From: DAOUCV01 sp034432095
Lineage (GTDB): Bacteria > Chloroflexota > Dehalococcoidia > Dehalococcoidales > UBA2162
Direction: 5' to 3'
Assembly (NCBI GenBank): GCA_034432095.1
Contig: DAOUCV010000096.1
Location: 1-23,219, forward strand
Length of the DNA: 23,219 bases
The notes under the pieces were generated by a model. It made no database searches and was not told the origin of the DNA. It saw nothing but the letters and a program-made list of their open reading frames with translations. The translations under genes and the position numbers were made by a program. Shown piece by piece: positions 1-7,419 of this stretch. Each line of letters begins with the position of its first letter. Position 1 is the first letter of the stretch.

Positions 1-3
1 GTC

Positions 4-22
4 CATACATCCTCCTTTTTTT
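4..22 (-). other. Possible ribosome binding site and start codon of a gene running off the left edge
   Basis: On the minus strand positions 22-11 read as an A-run followed by AAAGGAGG. After four bases an ATG lies at 6-4, followed by GAC. This is a good Shine-Dalgarno/start arrangement, but only two codons are inside the window, so no product can be named. If real, it makes 1-223 a divergent intergenic region. A 7-bp inverted repeat (ACATCCT at 7-13, AGGATGT at 27-33) overlaps this site and could cover it in an RNA hairpin. Confidence 0.3.
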
Positions 23-40
23 CAGAAGGATGTAATATCC

Positions 41-106
41 CAGTCCAGTTTTGAACCATTAACAGTCTAACTTTCAAGCGTTAACAGTCTAATTTTGAAA
101 AATTAG
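41..106. repeat. Three tandem 22-bp direct repeats upstream of speD
   Basis: Units start at 41, 63 and 85 with an exact 22-bp period. Their first 15 bases are CAGTCCAGTTTTGAA, CAGTCTAACTTTCAA and CAGTCTAATTTTGAA, and the tails of the first two end in TTAA. The period is close to two helical turns, which would place all copies on the same DNA face. They end 22 bp before the predicted speD -35 box. The likely role is an iterated binding site for a regulator of speDE and/or of a divergent gene at the left edge. That role is inferred from arrangement only. Confidence 0.65.
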
Positions 107-128
107 TAAGAGTCTTTGACTCTCCATA

Positions 129-157
129 TTGATAAAATAGCCATTTTGTTATAAAAT
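129..157 (+). promoter_or_regulatory. Sigma-70-like promoter for speDE
   Basis: TTGATA at 129-134 (5 of 6 consensus bases) and TAAAAT at 152-157 (5 of 6) are separated by 17 bp. This is the best such pair between the 22-bp repeats and speD. Transcription would start near 164, giving a leader of about 60 nt. Confidence 0.5.
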
Positions 158-167
158 AATTGTTTGT

Positions 168-194
168 GCCTTGGTTCGACTTAGAGACCAAGGC
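168..194 (+). promoter_or_regulatory. Leader hairpin upstream of the speD ribosome binding site
   Basis: GCCTTGGT (168-175) is perfectly complementary to ACCAAGGC (187-194), leaving an 11-nt loop. The stem is followed by TTTAATAATC, then the AAGGAGG at 209-215. It sits just downstream of the predicted transcription start. The T-tract is too short and interrupted for a confident terminator. It could be a weak attenuator or a 5'-end stabilising stem. Confidence 0.45.
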
Positions 195-223
195 TTTAAT
201 AATCTTCTAAGGAGGGCGGGTGA

Positions 224-580
224 TTGAATGCACTAGGAAGACATTTACTGCTGGAACTGAAGGACTGCCACAGGGAGGTGTTAAATGACCTGAGCTTTCT
301 CAAAGGTCTTCTGCTGGCGGCGGCAGGTGAAGCTGGCGCCACTGTCCTCGGGGAATCCTTTCACCAGTTCAACCCCTGCGGAGTAAGCGGAGTGGTAATC
401 ATCTCCGAATCTCATTTGTTCATCCATACCTGGCCAGAATGCGGCTATGCCGCCGTCGATATTTTCACCTGTGGAAATTCTGTACAGCCAGGGAAAGCGG
501 CGCAGATGCTGATAACTAAGCTCGGGGCTAAAAACCATTCCATTCTAGAGATACAGCGAGGGATTCTAGATACCAAGTAG
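224..580 (+). CDS. speD: S-adenosylmethionine decarboxylase proenzyme (SpeD)
   Basis: This enzyme decarboxylates S-adenosylmethionine to supply the aminopropyl donor for polyamine synthesis in the cytoplasm. The 118 residues match the short prokaryotic pyruvoyl-dependent class. The self-processing motif is SESH at residues 61-64 within ISESHLFIHTWPE. Cleavage between Glu62 and Ser63 would turn Ser63 into the pyruvoyl cofactor. His68 and Cys83 fit the conserved processing and catalytic positions. The start is a TTG, chosen because AAGGAGG at 209-215 lies 8 nt upstream and no in-frame ATG fits. speE follows after 21 nt, so the two are probably co-transcribed from the promoter at 129-157. The identification is secure. 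Confidence 0.95.
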   Translation: MNALGRHLLLELKDCHREVLNDLSFLKGLLLAAAGEAGATVLGESFHQFNPCGVSGVVIISESHLFIHTWPECGYAAVDIFTCGNSVQPGKAAQMLITKLGAKNHSILEIQRGILDTK

Positions 581-601
581 AATGATTCTGAAATAAAGAT
601 T

Positions 602-1516
602 ATGAGTAAAGACCCTGATAAATGGTTTTTCGATAGAATAAGCCGGGACTTAATTCAGCTGCACAGCATCGAGGAGGTGCTGTATAGCGGACGAACGGAG
701 TTCCAGTCTATCGAGATTATTCGCACCGGTAGCTTCGGTAAATGTCTGGTGCTCGATGGCAAGATTCAATCCAGCGAGGTAGATGAGTTCATCTATCACG
801 AGGCACTGGTCCAGCCGGCACTCATAAGTCATCCCTGCCCGGAGACGGTATTTATCGCTGGCGGCGGAGAAGGGGCTACTCTGAGGGAGGTATTATTTCA
901 CAACACGGTGAAAAGGGCGGTGATGATTGACATCGACAAAGAGGTGATAGCTACCTGCAAGAGATTCCTACCCGAATACAGTCAGGGCGCTTTTGAAGAT
1001 GAACGAACTGAGCTCCACCATACTGATGCCAGAGGTTATCTGGCCAAATGTAAAGAAACCTTCGATATAATCATTATTGACCTGACTGAGCCTATTGAAA
1101 AGGGACCAGCTTACCTGCTCTATACTCAGGAGTTTTATCGGTTAGTTCGGCAGAGACTCACCGCTAACGGGATTATCAGTGTCCAAGCCGGGTCAGCAGC
1201 TTTTACCGAGCTAACGTGTTTTTCGTCAGTCTATAATACGCTGAAGAGCGTTTTCCCGAAGGTCTATCCCTATCAAATAGATATCCCTTCCTTCGGCGGT
1301 CCGTGGGGATTCTGCCTCGCCTCGCTGAACCTCGACCTGATTATGTTACCCAGCGAGATTGACAAGAGGATTTCAGCCCGAGGACTAAAGAAGCTAAAAT
1401 GCTATGATGGCCTGACTCATCAGGCGATGTTTTCCCTGCCCAAGCACCTGCAAACTGACCTATCCAAGCCTACTAGGCTCATCACTGACAGCGAGCCTCT
1501 ATACATCTACAGTTAG
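602..1516 (+). CDS. speE: Polyamine aminopropyltransferase, thermospermine-synthase (ACL5)-like
   Basis: It transfers an aminopropyl group from decarboxylated SAM, made by the upstream SpeD, to a polyamine acceptor. The 304-residue protein has the N-terminal beta domain with the LVLDGKIQSSEVDEFIYHE block (49-67), the nucleotide-binding GGGEG at 87-91, and an acidic acceptor-site segment, DLTEP, at 160-164. In common spermidine synthases the last segment usually reads DSTDP. Here the DLTEP context followed by EKGPAYLLYTQEFY, and the C-terminal IPSFGGPWGF, resemble the ACL5/thermospermine branch more closely (from memory of that family). The product might therefore be thermospermine or another longer polyamine rather than spermidine. 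The ribosome binding site is weak. Family membership is secure and acceptor specificity is open. Confidence 0.92.
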   Translation: MSKDPDKWFFDRISRDLIQLHSIEEVLYSGRTEFQSIEIIRTGSFGKCLVLDGKIQSSEVDEFIYHEALVQPALISHPCPETVFIAGGGEGATLREVLFHNTVKRAVMIDIDKEVIATCKRFLPEYSQGAFEDERTELHHTDARGYLAKCKETFDIIIIDLTEPIEKGPAYLLYTQEFYRLVRQRLTANGIISVQAGSAAFTELTCFSSVYNTLKSVFPKVYPYQIDIPSFGGPWGFCLASLNLDLIMLPSEIDKRISARGLKKLKCYDGLTHQAMFSLPKHLQTDLSKPTRLITDSEPLYIYS

Positions 1517-1610
1517 CTACGAGATTAATCGTCCCCCAAATTCCGCCCCGCCTTTACACCTTCTCAGACTCAAAATACTTTCATTGAAAATAGAGAGCCA
1601 GACTTACCAG

Positions 1611-1648
1611 ACTGATGAGAACCGGCACTGGACTGGTCACTCATCAGT
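1611..1648 (+). other. Long hairpin in the speE to acyl-CoA dehydrogenase gap
   Basis: ACTGATGAG (1611-1619) and CTCATCAGT (1640-1648) form a perfect 9-bp stem around a 20-nt loop that holds a further ACC/GGT pairing. There is no U-tract after the stem, so it is not a clear intrinsic terminator. It could mark the 3' end of the speDE transcript or act in the leader of the next operon. The rest of 1517-1720 shows only the promoter region described next. Confidence 0.4.
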
Positions 1649-1663
1649 AGACTCCCATTTATC

Positions 1664-1694
1664 TTTCACACAAAGTTTGATATGATATTATCAT
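1664..1694 (+). promoter_or_regulatory. Candidate promoter with an overlapping palindromic operator for the acyl-CoA dehydrogenase operon
   Basis: TTTCAC (1664-1669) and TATTAT (1686-1691) are separated by 16 bp. The -10 lies inside a perfect palindrome, ATGATA-T-TATCAT, at 1682-1694. A repressor bound there would block polymerase directly. The start codon of the first gene is 26 bp downstream. The -35 match is modest, so the promoter call is tentative. The palindrome itself is certain. Confidence 0.4.
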
Positions 1695-1720
1695 GGTAAG
1701 CAAGAAAAGGAGAAACAGGC

Positions 1721-2893
1721 ATGGACTTTGGATTCAGCCAAGAACAGCAGAAATTCCGGCAAGAAGTCAGGGACTTCCTAGAAGAGGAACTGAGAAAAGG
1801 GACTTTTAAGCCCAGTTGTGATGCCTGGATACAGGGTTACTCACCGGAGTTCACCAAAAAGGTAGCCCAGAAAGGCTGGATTGGTCTAACCTGGCCTAAA
1901 GAGTATGGCGGACAAGGGCGAAGTTATATCGACCGGCTTATCCTTACCGAAGAGATGCTGCGCTACGGAGCACCAGCCGCCTGCCACTGGTTTGCTGACC
2001 GCCAGATAGGAGGCAGTATCCTTCGTTATGGCACTGAAGAACAGAAACGGGAGATACTGCCTAAGATTGTCGCCGGGGAAGCCTATGTCGGCCTGGGAAT
2101 GAGTGAGCCTGAAGCTGGCTCTGACATTGCCTCCCTTAGGACCAGAGCTACTGAGGAAGGGGACCACTACATAATCGACGGGCAGAAGATGTGGACGAGC
2201 TGTGGTATGTTCATGAACTATATCTACCTGGTAGCCAGAACAGACCCTGAGGCACCTAAACACAAGGGTATCAGCGAATTTATTTTCGAGACAAACTTAC
2301 CCGGGATCACCATTACTCCCACCATAGACATCACCGGAAGTACCGCCTGGGCTGAGGTCTTCTTTGATGGAGTGCGGATTCCTAAGAAATGCCTGATAGG
2401 AGAGAAGAACCGTGGCTATTACCAGATGCTCAACCAGCTTGATTATGAAAGGGCCGGGCTGGAGCGGCTCATGGGCAACTACCCACTTTTCGACGCCATC
2501 ATTCAATTTGTCAAGGAGACAAAACGGAACGGCAAGCCCCTGGCTCAGGAGACCCTGATTCGCCAGAAGCTCGCCCAGCTTCAGGTTGAATTTGATATTG
2601 GGCGTCTTCTTATCTACCGGGTGGTCATGGTTATGGAGGAAGGGCGTGCCCCCAATGTTGAGGCTGCTATGGCTAAGGCATACAGCACCGCCTTTGAGCA
2701 ACACCTAGCTAAGATTGCCATGGAGATTCTGGGGCTTTACGGGCAACTGTTAGCCGAGTCCAAGTGGGCACCCATTTTGGGGATGGCACCCCATTCGTAC
2801 TTGGCTTCGACTGGTTACAGCCTCCAGGCTGGCACCTCAGAAATCCTGCGAAATGTTGTAGCTTCGAGAGGGCTGGGTTTACCCAGTAGTTAA
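1721..2893 (+). CDS. Acyl-CoA dehydrogenase family protein, first of a pair
   Basis: This is a flavoprotein of the acyl-CoA dehydrogenase fold (390 residues), expected to oxidise an acyl-CoA at the alpha-beta bond. The N-terminal helical domain is at about 1-120, the beta domain with LGMSEPEAGSD at 125-135 and KMWTSCG at 156-162, then the C-terminal helical domain. The MCAD-type catalytic Glu is absent: the usual EGT site reads AGTSE with Ala370. Instead Glu243 in LDYER lines up with the isovaleryl/long-chain-type base in helix G. The usual Arg of the FAD contact near 'RxQF' is replaced by KRNGKPL. It is followed after 32 nt by a second, different dehydrogenase, so a mixed alpha2beta2 enzyme is likely. 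AAGGAG precedes the ATG. Substrate unknown. Confidence 0.9.
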   Translation: MDFGFSQEQQKFRQEVRDFLEEELRKGTFKPSCDAWIQGYSPEFTKKVAQKGWIGLTWPKEYGGQGRSYIDRLILTEEMLRYGAPAACHWFADRQIGGSILRYGTEEQKREILPKIVAGEAYVGLGMSEPEAGSDIASLRTRATEEGDHYIIDGQKMWTSCGMFMNYIYLVARTDPEAPKHKGISEFIFETNLPGITITPTIDITGSTAWAEVFFDGVRIPKKCLIGEKNRGYYQMLNQLDYERAGLERLMGNYPLFDAIIQFVKETKRNGKPLAQETLIRQKLAQLQVEFDIGRLLIYRVVMVMEEGRAPNVEAAMAKAYSTAFEQHLAKIAMEILGLYGQLLAESKWAPILGMAPHSYLASTGYSLQAGTSEILRNVVASRGLGLPSS

Positions 2894-2925
2894 CGGATTC
2901 CCTCTCCCACTAAAGGAGACGAAAA

Positions 2926-4059
2926 ATGAATTTCAATCTCTCTGAAGAACAGGAAATGCTAAAAACAATGGCTCGTGATTTCCTGACTGACAAGTGCCCC
3001 AAAACGCTGGTCAGAGAAATGGAAAAAGATGAGAAGGGATACTCACCGGAGCTATGGCGAGAGATGGTAGACCTGGGGTGGATGGGACTGGTATTCCCGG
3101 AAGAGTACGGAGGTAGCGGTATGAGCTTTCTTGACCTGGCAGTGTTACTGGAGGAAATAGGCCGAGCCTGTTTGCCCGGTCCCTTTTTCTCCACGGTGGT
3201 TCTTGGCGGCTTGCCTATTCTGAATGCCGGAAGTGACGAACAGAAACTGGAATACCTGCCCAAGATAGCTAAGGGGGAAGCAATCTTCACCCTCGCTTTA
3301 ACTGAAGCCAGCGCCAGATACCATGCTTCCTCAATCGCCGTTAAAGCAACCGCCGACGGTGACTCCTACATCATCAATGGCACCAAGCTCTTCGTCCCGG
3401 ATGCTCATATCGCTGACTACCTGCTCTGTGTAGCCAGGACCAATGAACAGACGGAAGCTGAGAACGGGATCACCGTCTTCATCGTAGATGCCAAAAGCCC
3501 GGGCATAAGCCATACCGTCCTGAAAACTATGGCTGGCGATAAGCTATGTGAGGTTGTTTTTGACCGGGTGAGGGTGCCGAAAAAGAACATTTTAGGTCAG
3601 CCAGACCATGGGTGGGAAATAACACAAAGAATTATAGAACAGGCAGCGGCAGCCAAATGCTGTACCCTGGTTGGGGCAATGCAGCAGGCTTTGGAGATGA
3701 CGGTTAGTTATGCTAAGGAAAGGAAGCAATATGACCGTCCCATTGGTAGTTATCAGGTCATACAACACTACTGTGCCAACATGGCGACCGATGTTGATGG
3801 CGCGAGGTTCAGCACCTATGAGGCAGCCTGGAGGTTAAGCCAGGGGCTACCCTGCACCAAAGAGGTGGCTATAGCTAAGGCGTGGACGAGCGAGGCTTTC
3901 GAGCGGGTCATCACCCTGGCACACCAGATACACGGTGCCATTGGCTGTACTATTGACCATGACCTGCAGTTCTACACCAGGCGGGGCAAGGCAGCGGCGC
4001 TTTCCTTTGGTGATGGCGATTTTTACCGAGAGATAATAGCTCAGGAGATGGGGTTATAA
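2926..4059 (+). CDS. Acyl-CoA dehydrogenase family protein, second of a pair
   Basis: This 377-residue protein has the same fold as its upstream neighbour but clearly different sequence. The N-terminal helical domain contains WMGLVFPEEYGGSG (46-59). The beta domain holds FTLALTEASARYHASS, where the usual EPxAGSD is degraded. The C-terminal domain holds KERKQYDRPIGSYQ, the conserved Arg-Gln stretch that contacts FAD and is missing from the first protein. At the MCAD catalytic position the sequence reads GDGD with Asp363 in place of Glu, and helix G lacks a Glu. The two subunits therefore have complementary partial active sites, as in paired FadE-type heterotetramers of steroid side-chain catabolism. 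AAGGAG precedes the ATG, and the carboxyltransferase gene follows after 20 nt. Substrate unknown. Confidence 0.88.
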   Translation: MNFNLSEEQEMLKTMARDFLTDKCPKTLVREMEKDEKGYSPELWREMVDLGWMGLVFPEEYGGSGMSFLDLAVLLEEIGRACLPGPFFSTVVLGGLPILNAGSDEQKLEYLPKIAKGEAIFTLALTEASARYHASSIAVKATADGDSYIINGTKLFVPDAHIADYLLCVARTNEQTEAENGITVFIVDAKSPGISHTVLKTMAGDKLCEVVFDRVRVPKKNILGQPDHGWEITQRIIEQAAAAKCCTLVGAMQQALEMTVSYAKERKQYDRPIGSYQVIQHYCANMATDVDGARFSTYEAAWRLSQGLPCTKEVAIAKAWTSEAFERVITLAHQIHGAIGCTIDHDLQFYTRRGKAAALSFGDGDFYREIIAQEMGL

Positions 4060-4079
4060 TAACAGGAGGGCGCTTCAGG

Positions 4080-5651
4080 ATGAAAACGACCAAAGAACTA
4101 ATCGAGGAATACCAGCAGAAGAGACAAAAAATAATGGCGATGGGTGGTGCTGAGGCTATTGAAAAGCGCCATAAAGCCGGGCAATGGACCGCTAGGGAGA
4201 GAATAGACTATTTCTTTGACCCGGGCACCTTCAATGAGATAGGTATTTTCGTCAAGCACCGCACCACGCATTTTGGTATGGACAAGAGGGAGATACCAGC
4301 AGAAGGAGTGGTCACCGGTTGGGGGCTGGTAAATGGCAGACCCGTGGTTGCCTTTGCTGAGGACTATATGGCTATGGCTGGGACTTTCGGTGAATATCAC
4401 GGCTTGAAAGAAATCCGAGCCATTAACTTTGCCAGGGAAATGGGGTGGCCTTTTGTCGGTATGAATGACTCAGGTGGCGCTAGACTTCAGGAAGGAATGG
4501 ATACGCTGGAAATGTATGGTCAGCTATTCCGGGCTCAGATTCAGGCATCGGGTATAATTCCACAGATAGCCCTGCTGATGGGACCCTGCATCGGTGGACA
4601 AGCCTACCACCCCATAATGCAGGACTTCCTTATCCAGTGCAAAGATACCGGCTTTATGGGTATCGCTGGCCCTGCCTTTGTCGAAACACAACTTGGAGAG
4701 AAAATTACTCTGGAAGAGCTCTCAGGCTGGAAAGCCCACGCTGTTAAATCGGGGCAGACACATATCGTCGCCAAAGACGATAAGGATGCCTTGGACAAGG
4801 CTAAAGAGCTCTTATCATTACTGCCTTCCAATAATAACGAGAAGCCGCCCCGCATTGAGACAAATGATGACCCTGAGAGAATAATCCCGGAATTGGACAC
4901 CGTAATCCCCGACCGACCGACCCAGCCCTACGATATGTACCAGGTGATTAGAGCCATAGTCGACAATGGCTATTTCTTTGAGATACTAAAAGACCATGCC
5001 AGGTCGGTAATAACTGGCTTCGCCCGGTTTAATGGGCGCCCGGTGGGTATCTGGGCCAATCAACCAATGTGGGCATCAGGAGTTATTGATATTGATGCTG
5101 CAGATAAGGGAGCCAGGTTTATCAGATTCTGTGACCTGTTTAACATCCCGGTGGTTGCTCTTGGAGACTGCCCCGGTTACATGATAGGTTCTGAGCAGGA
5201 CTGGAGAGGCATCCTGCGCCATGGCGCTAAATTGCTCTTCGCCTGGGCTGATGCTACTGTGCCATTGATATCAATTATACTGAGGAAGTCCTATGCCGGT
5301 GCCCACTATGGCATGCTGGATAAGAGCATAGGCGCTGACCTTGTCTTCGCCTGGCCAACAGCCCGAATAACCATTGTTGGTGCTGAGACGGCAGCCAGCG
5401 TTATCTTCGCCAGAGAGATAAGAGAATCGGAAAACCCGGAGGAGACAAAAGCCAAAAGGATACAGGAATACAGCGACATCTATGAGAACCCGTATCGCGC
5501 AGCTGAGCGGGGTTATATTGACGACATAATAATGCCCAGAGATACCAGGAAGGTCATAAATCGAGCGCTAGACATCCTGGAAAATAAGGATAAAGACCAC
5601 AAGGCGTTTAAAGCCAGACCCTGGCGCAAGTATTCCAATATTAACCTGTAA
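4080..5651 (+). CDS. Acyl-CoA carboxylase carboxyltransferase (beta) subunit
   Basis: This 523-residue protein has two crotonase-like carboxyltransferase halves, as in PccB, methylmalonyl-CoA decarboxylase alpha and related enzymes. The N-terminal acyl-CoA half contains GMNDSGGARLQEGMDTLEMY. The C-terminal half, for carboxybiotin, contains ALGDCPGYMIG and SYAGAHYGML. It would move CO2 between biotin and an acyl-CoA. No biotin carboxylase or biotin carrier gene is next to it, so partner subunits must be encoded elsewhere. Being third in an operon with two acyl-CoA dehydrogenases suggests catabolism of a branched or unusual acyl-CoA. AGGAGGG precedes the ATG. The exact substrate (propionyl-, methylcrotonyl-, geranyl- or other acyl-CoA) cannot be told. 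Confidence 0.92.
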   Translation: MKTTKELIEEYQQKRQKIMAMGGAEAIEKRHKAGQWTARERIDYFFDPGTFNEIGIFVKHRTTHFGMDKREIPAEGVVTGWGLVNGRPVVAFAEDYMAMAGTFGEYHGLKEIRAINFAREMGWPFVGMNDSGGARLQEGMDTLEMYGQLFRAQIQASGIIPQIALLMGPCIGGQAYHPIMQDFLIQCKDTGFMGIAGPAFVETQLGEKITLEELSGWKAHAVKSGQTHIVAKDDKDALDKAKELLSLLPSNNNEKPPRIETNDDPERIIPELDTVIPDRPTQPYDMYQVIRAIVDNGYFFEILKDHARSVITGFARFNGRPVGIWANQPMWASGVIDIDAADKGARFIRFCDLFNIPVVALGDCPGYMIGSEQDWRGILRHGAKLLFAWADATVPLISIILRKSYAGAHYGMLDKSIGADLVFAWPTARITIVGAETAASVIFAREIRESENPEETKAKRIQEYSDIYENPYRAAERGYIDDIIMPRDTRKVINRALDILENKDKDHKAFKARPWRKYSNINL

Positions 5652-5667
5652 AAAGTAAAAAAGGAGA

Positions 5668-5698
5668 AAGAGAGGGGGCATCTTGCGCCCCCTCTCTT
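5668..5698. terminator. Intrinsic terminator between convergent operons
   Basis: A perfect 12-bp stem (5668-5679 with 5687-5698, GC-rich core GGGGGC/GCCCCC) has a 7-nt loop. It lies between the carboxyltransferase gene (plus) and the UGSC selenoprotein gene (minus). Reading minus, the stem is followed within a few bases by a T-run (TTTTTTACTTTTT), a good intrinsic terminator for the selenoprotein operon. Reading plus there is no T-run, so in that direction it may act less efficiently. Confidence 0.8.
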
Positions 5699-5715
5699 GG
5701 TAAGCTATCTATATT

Positions 5716-7377
5716 TTACCGCCACCTATCTACCGAGGCGCTCGTTATGTACCTGAGAGTCCCACCCTGCCAGTAGGGGTTTGTTTCCCCTCCCGCCACC
5801 ATTATGTTAACATCTACATTCCTCGGTACGGGTATTACCGCACCTTCCGGCAGTTTTAACCATGAGGCATAAGGCTCAACCCCCGCTCTGGCTAGTTCCA
5901 GTTCTTTTGGATGCCCAAAGCCAAAGCCTACGCCAGACATCTGTCCCCAGTACTCCTCCTGGGGGAACATGACATTTTCCTTGAGCCACTGGTTGAGCTG
6001 TTCCTTGGTTTTGAATCCTTCCTTATAGAGCAGGTCAGCTACCAGCGGGTCAACCACCATGGTCTGGCCACAACACTGCGTCTGATAGGTGAAAAACCGT
6101 TTTATTGTATTGGACTTATTGGTTTCGAATCCCCCCATATTTGACCAACTCCAGCCACTGAATATACTCACCACGCTTTCTTCTGGCTTAAACCCCTTTT
6201 GCACGTGGAAAGGCTTCCATCCCGGGGGCAAACGTTCCTCATTCTCGGCAAAGCAGAGGTTATTATAATTATGACCCTGCCCCTGACTGCCCATATACTT
6301 ACGCCCCGGAGCCCCACCATTCCCCAGATTCTTGGATATCAATGTCCAGGCACAGCCAATAGCCGCGTTCGCATGATTAAAGGGACCGAAGGCACCTATG
6401 GACGAATTCATATTTATCTCACGGCGTATCGGTCCGTTAACACACACCATAGCCGTGAAAGAGTTGGTGGAAGTGAAGAGCGAAGTCTCACCTGTTGAGG
6501 CTATGGCCAGGATTACCGGTAGAAACTCCGGTCTAGCGCCTGCCATCACCGCATTAACCGCGACCTGCTCCACGGTGTATGACCACTTCTCGTGGGGAGA
6601 GGATGGCTGCATTTCACCTACCTTCTCATCAGGTCGATGACTCGTGCCTTTAAGCATCTCAGCCACTTTCTCCTCCGTGGGAAGGACTATCGGGAGGTAC
6701 AAGGTCCATCCATTGTCACGAAATAGAGCCTGCAGGTTGTCTGGGGTGTCAGGTCCTATCAGCCTTTCCCGCGGTCTTTCCAAGAGCCCTGCCTTCTTTT
6801 CCTCTTCAGTCAGCGGTTTGGTCAACCCTTCGATAATTTCCGATAAAACCTTCCTGCCGGTTATCGGGTCATCACCCAGCAATTTTTTCCGGCATTCCTC
6901 CGCTGGCGTGTAAGCAACGGGATGGGGGATAAAAGCAAACCGTAGATTGGGCATTCCCTTCGCCGAAACGGCATTCTTTACGGCGTATTCAAAGGTATTG
7001 GTGATAATAGGAACCGTAGGCACCCCCAGCTTTTCCACGGTCACACAATGACCGGCGACTGCCGGTGCACAGGTGCTTCAGTGGCCGATAAATTGTATCA
7101 TCCCGTGTCCTTTTTCCTTGATCTCAGCCCACAGCGCCGGGTCATCATCAAAATAAGAGCCTATTTTCTCCCGGTATAACCACGTTGTCCCGGGATATTG
7201 CTCTTTAAGCGTCTTTACCAGTTCTTCCCCAAACGGCTTGCTGGCGGGAAATTTTACATCTACAACGTATATTGTCTTACCATCCAGGTTATCAAGCCGA
7301 GGTGCCATTGGTTCCAGCTTTATCGGGGGAGGTTGCCCCAGCGGATTCAATACGGTAATCTTCTTTTCTCCAGCCAT
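5716..7377 (-). CDS. UGSC-family selenoprotein with fused C-terminal domain (Sec at TGA 7078-7080)
   Basis: This is one 553-residue protein read through an in-frame TGA as selenocysteine 100. Around the TGA the peptide reads IQFIGH-U-STCAPAVAGH followed by KLGVPTVPI, the UGSC-family signature with a UxxC redox pair (Sec100, Cys103). The motif is USTC instead of the namesake UGSC. The UGSC-like domain covers about 1-150. The rest (about 200-553) resembles the domain that accompanies UGSC in other proteins: VEQVAVNAVMAGARPEFLPV, then VNGPIRREINMNS, then CFAENEE. The start at 7377 is chosen because AAGGAG sits 10 nt upstream; a longer frame from 7404 lacks such a site. It is last in a minus-strand operon after two cupins and an SDR. 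The reaction is unknown; a selenol-dependent redox or thiol-transfer role is inferred. Confidence 0.88.
7051..7080 (-). promoter_or_regulatory. SECIS-like hairpin of the UGSC selenoprotein gene
   Basis: Eleven bases after the TGA (7080-7078, minus) a perfect 6-bp stem ACCGGC/GCCGGT encloses a four-base AGTC loop (stem and loop at 7066-7051). The loop starts 17 nt after the TGA, inside the distance window of bacterial SECIS elements recognised by SelB. The stem is strong, but the loop is not the classic GGUCU, so binding is inferred. Confidence 0.65.
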
Positions 7378-7419
7378 ATTGAAATTTCTCCTTTTCAACA
7401 TCATGTAATTTTGTTTATC

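Noticed and set aside
41..106. CRISPR array
   Set aside because: Units abut with no unique spacers, only three copies exist, and no cas genes are present.
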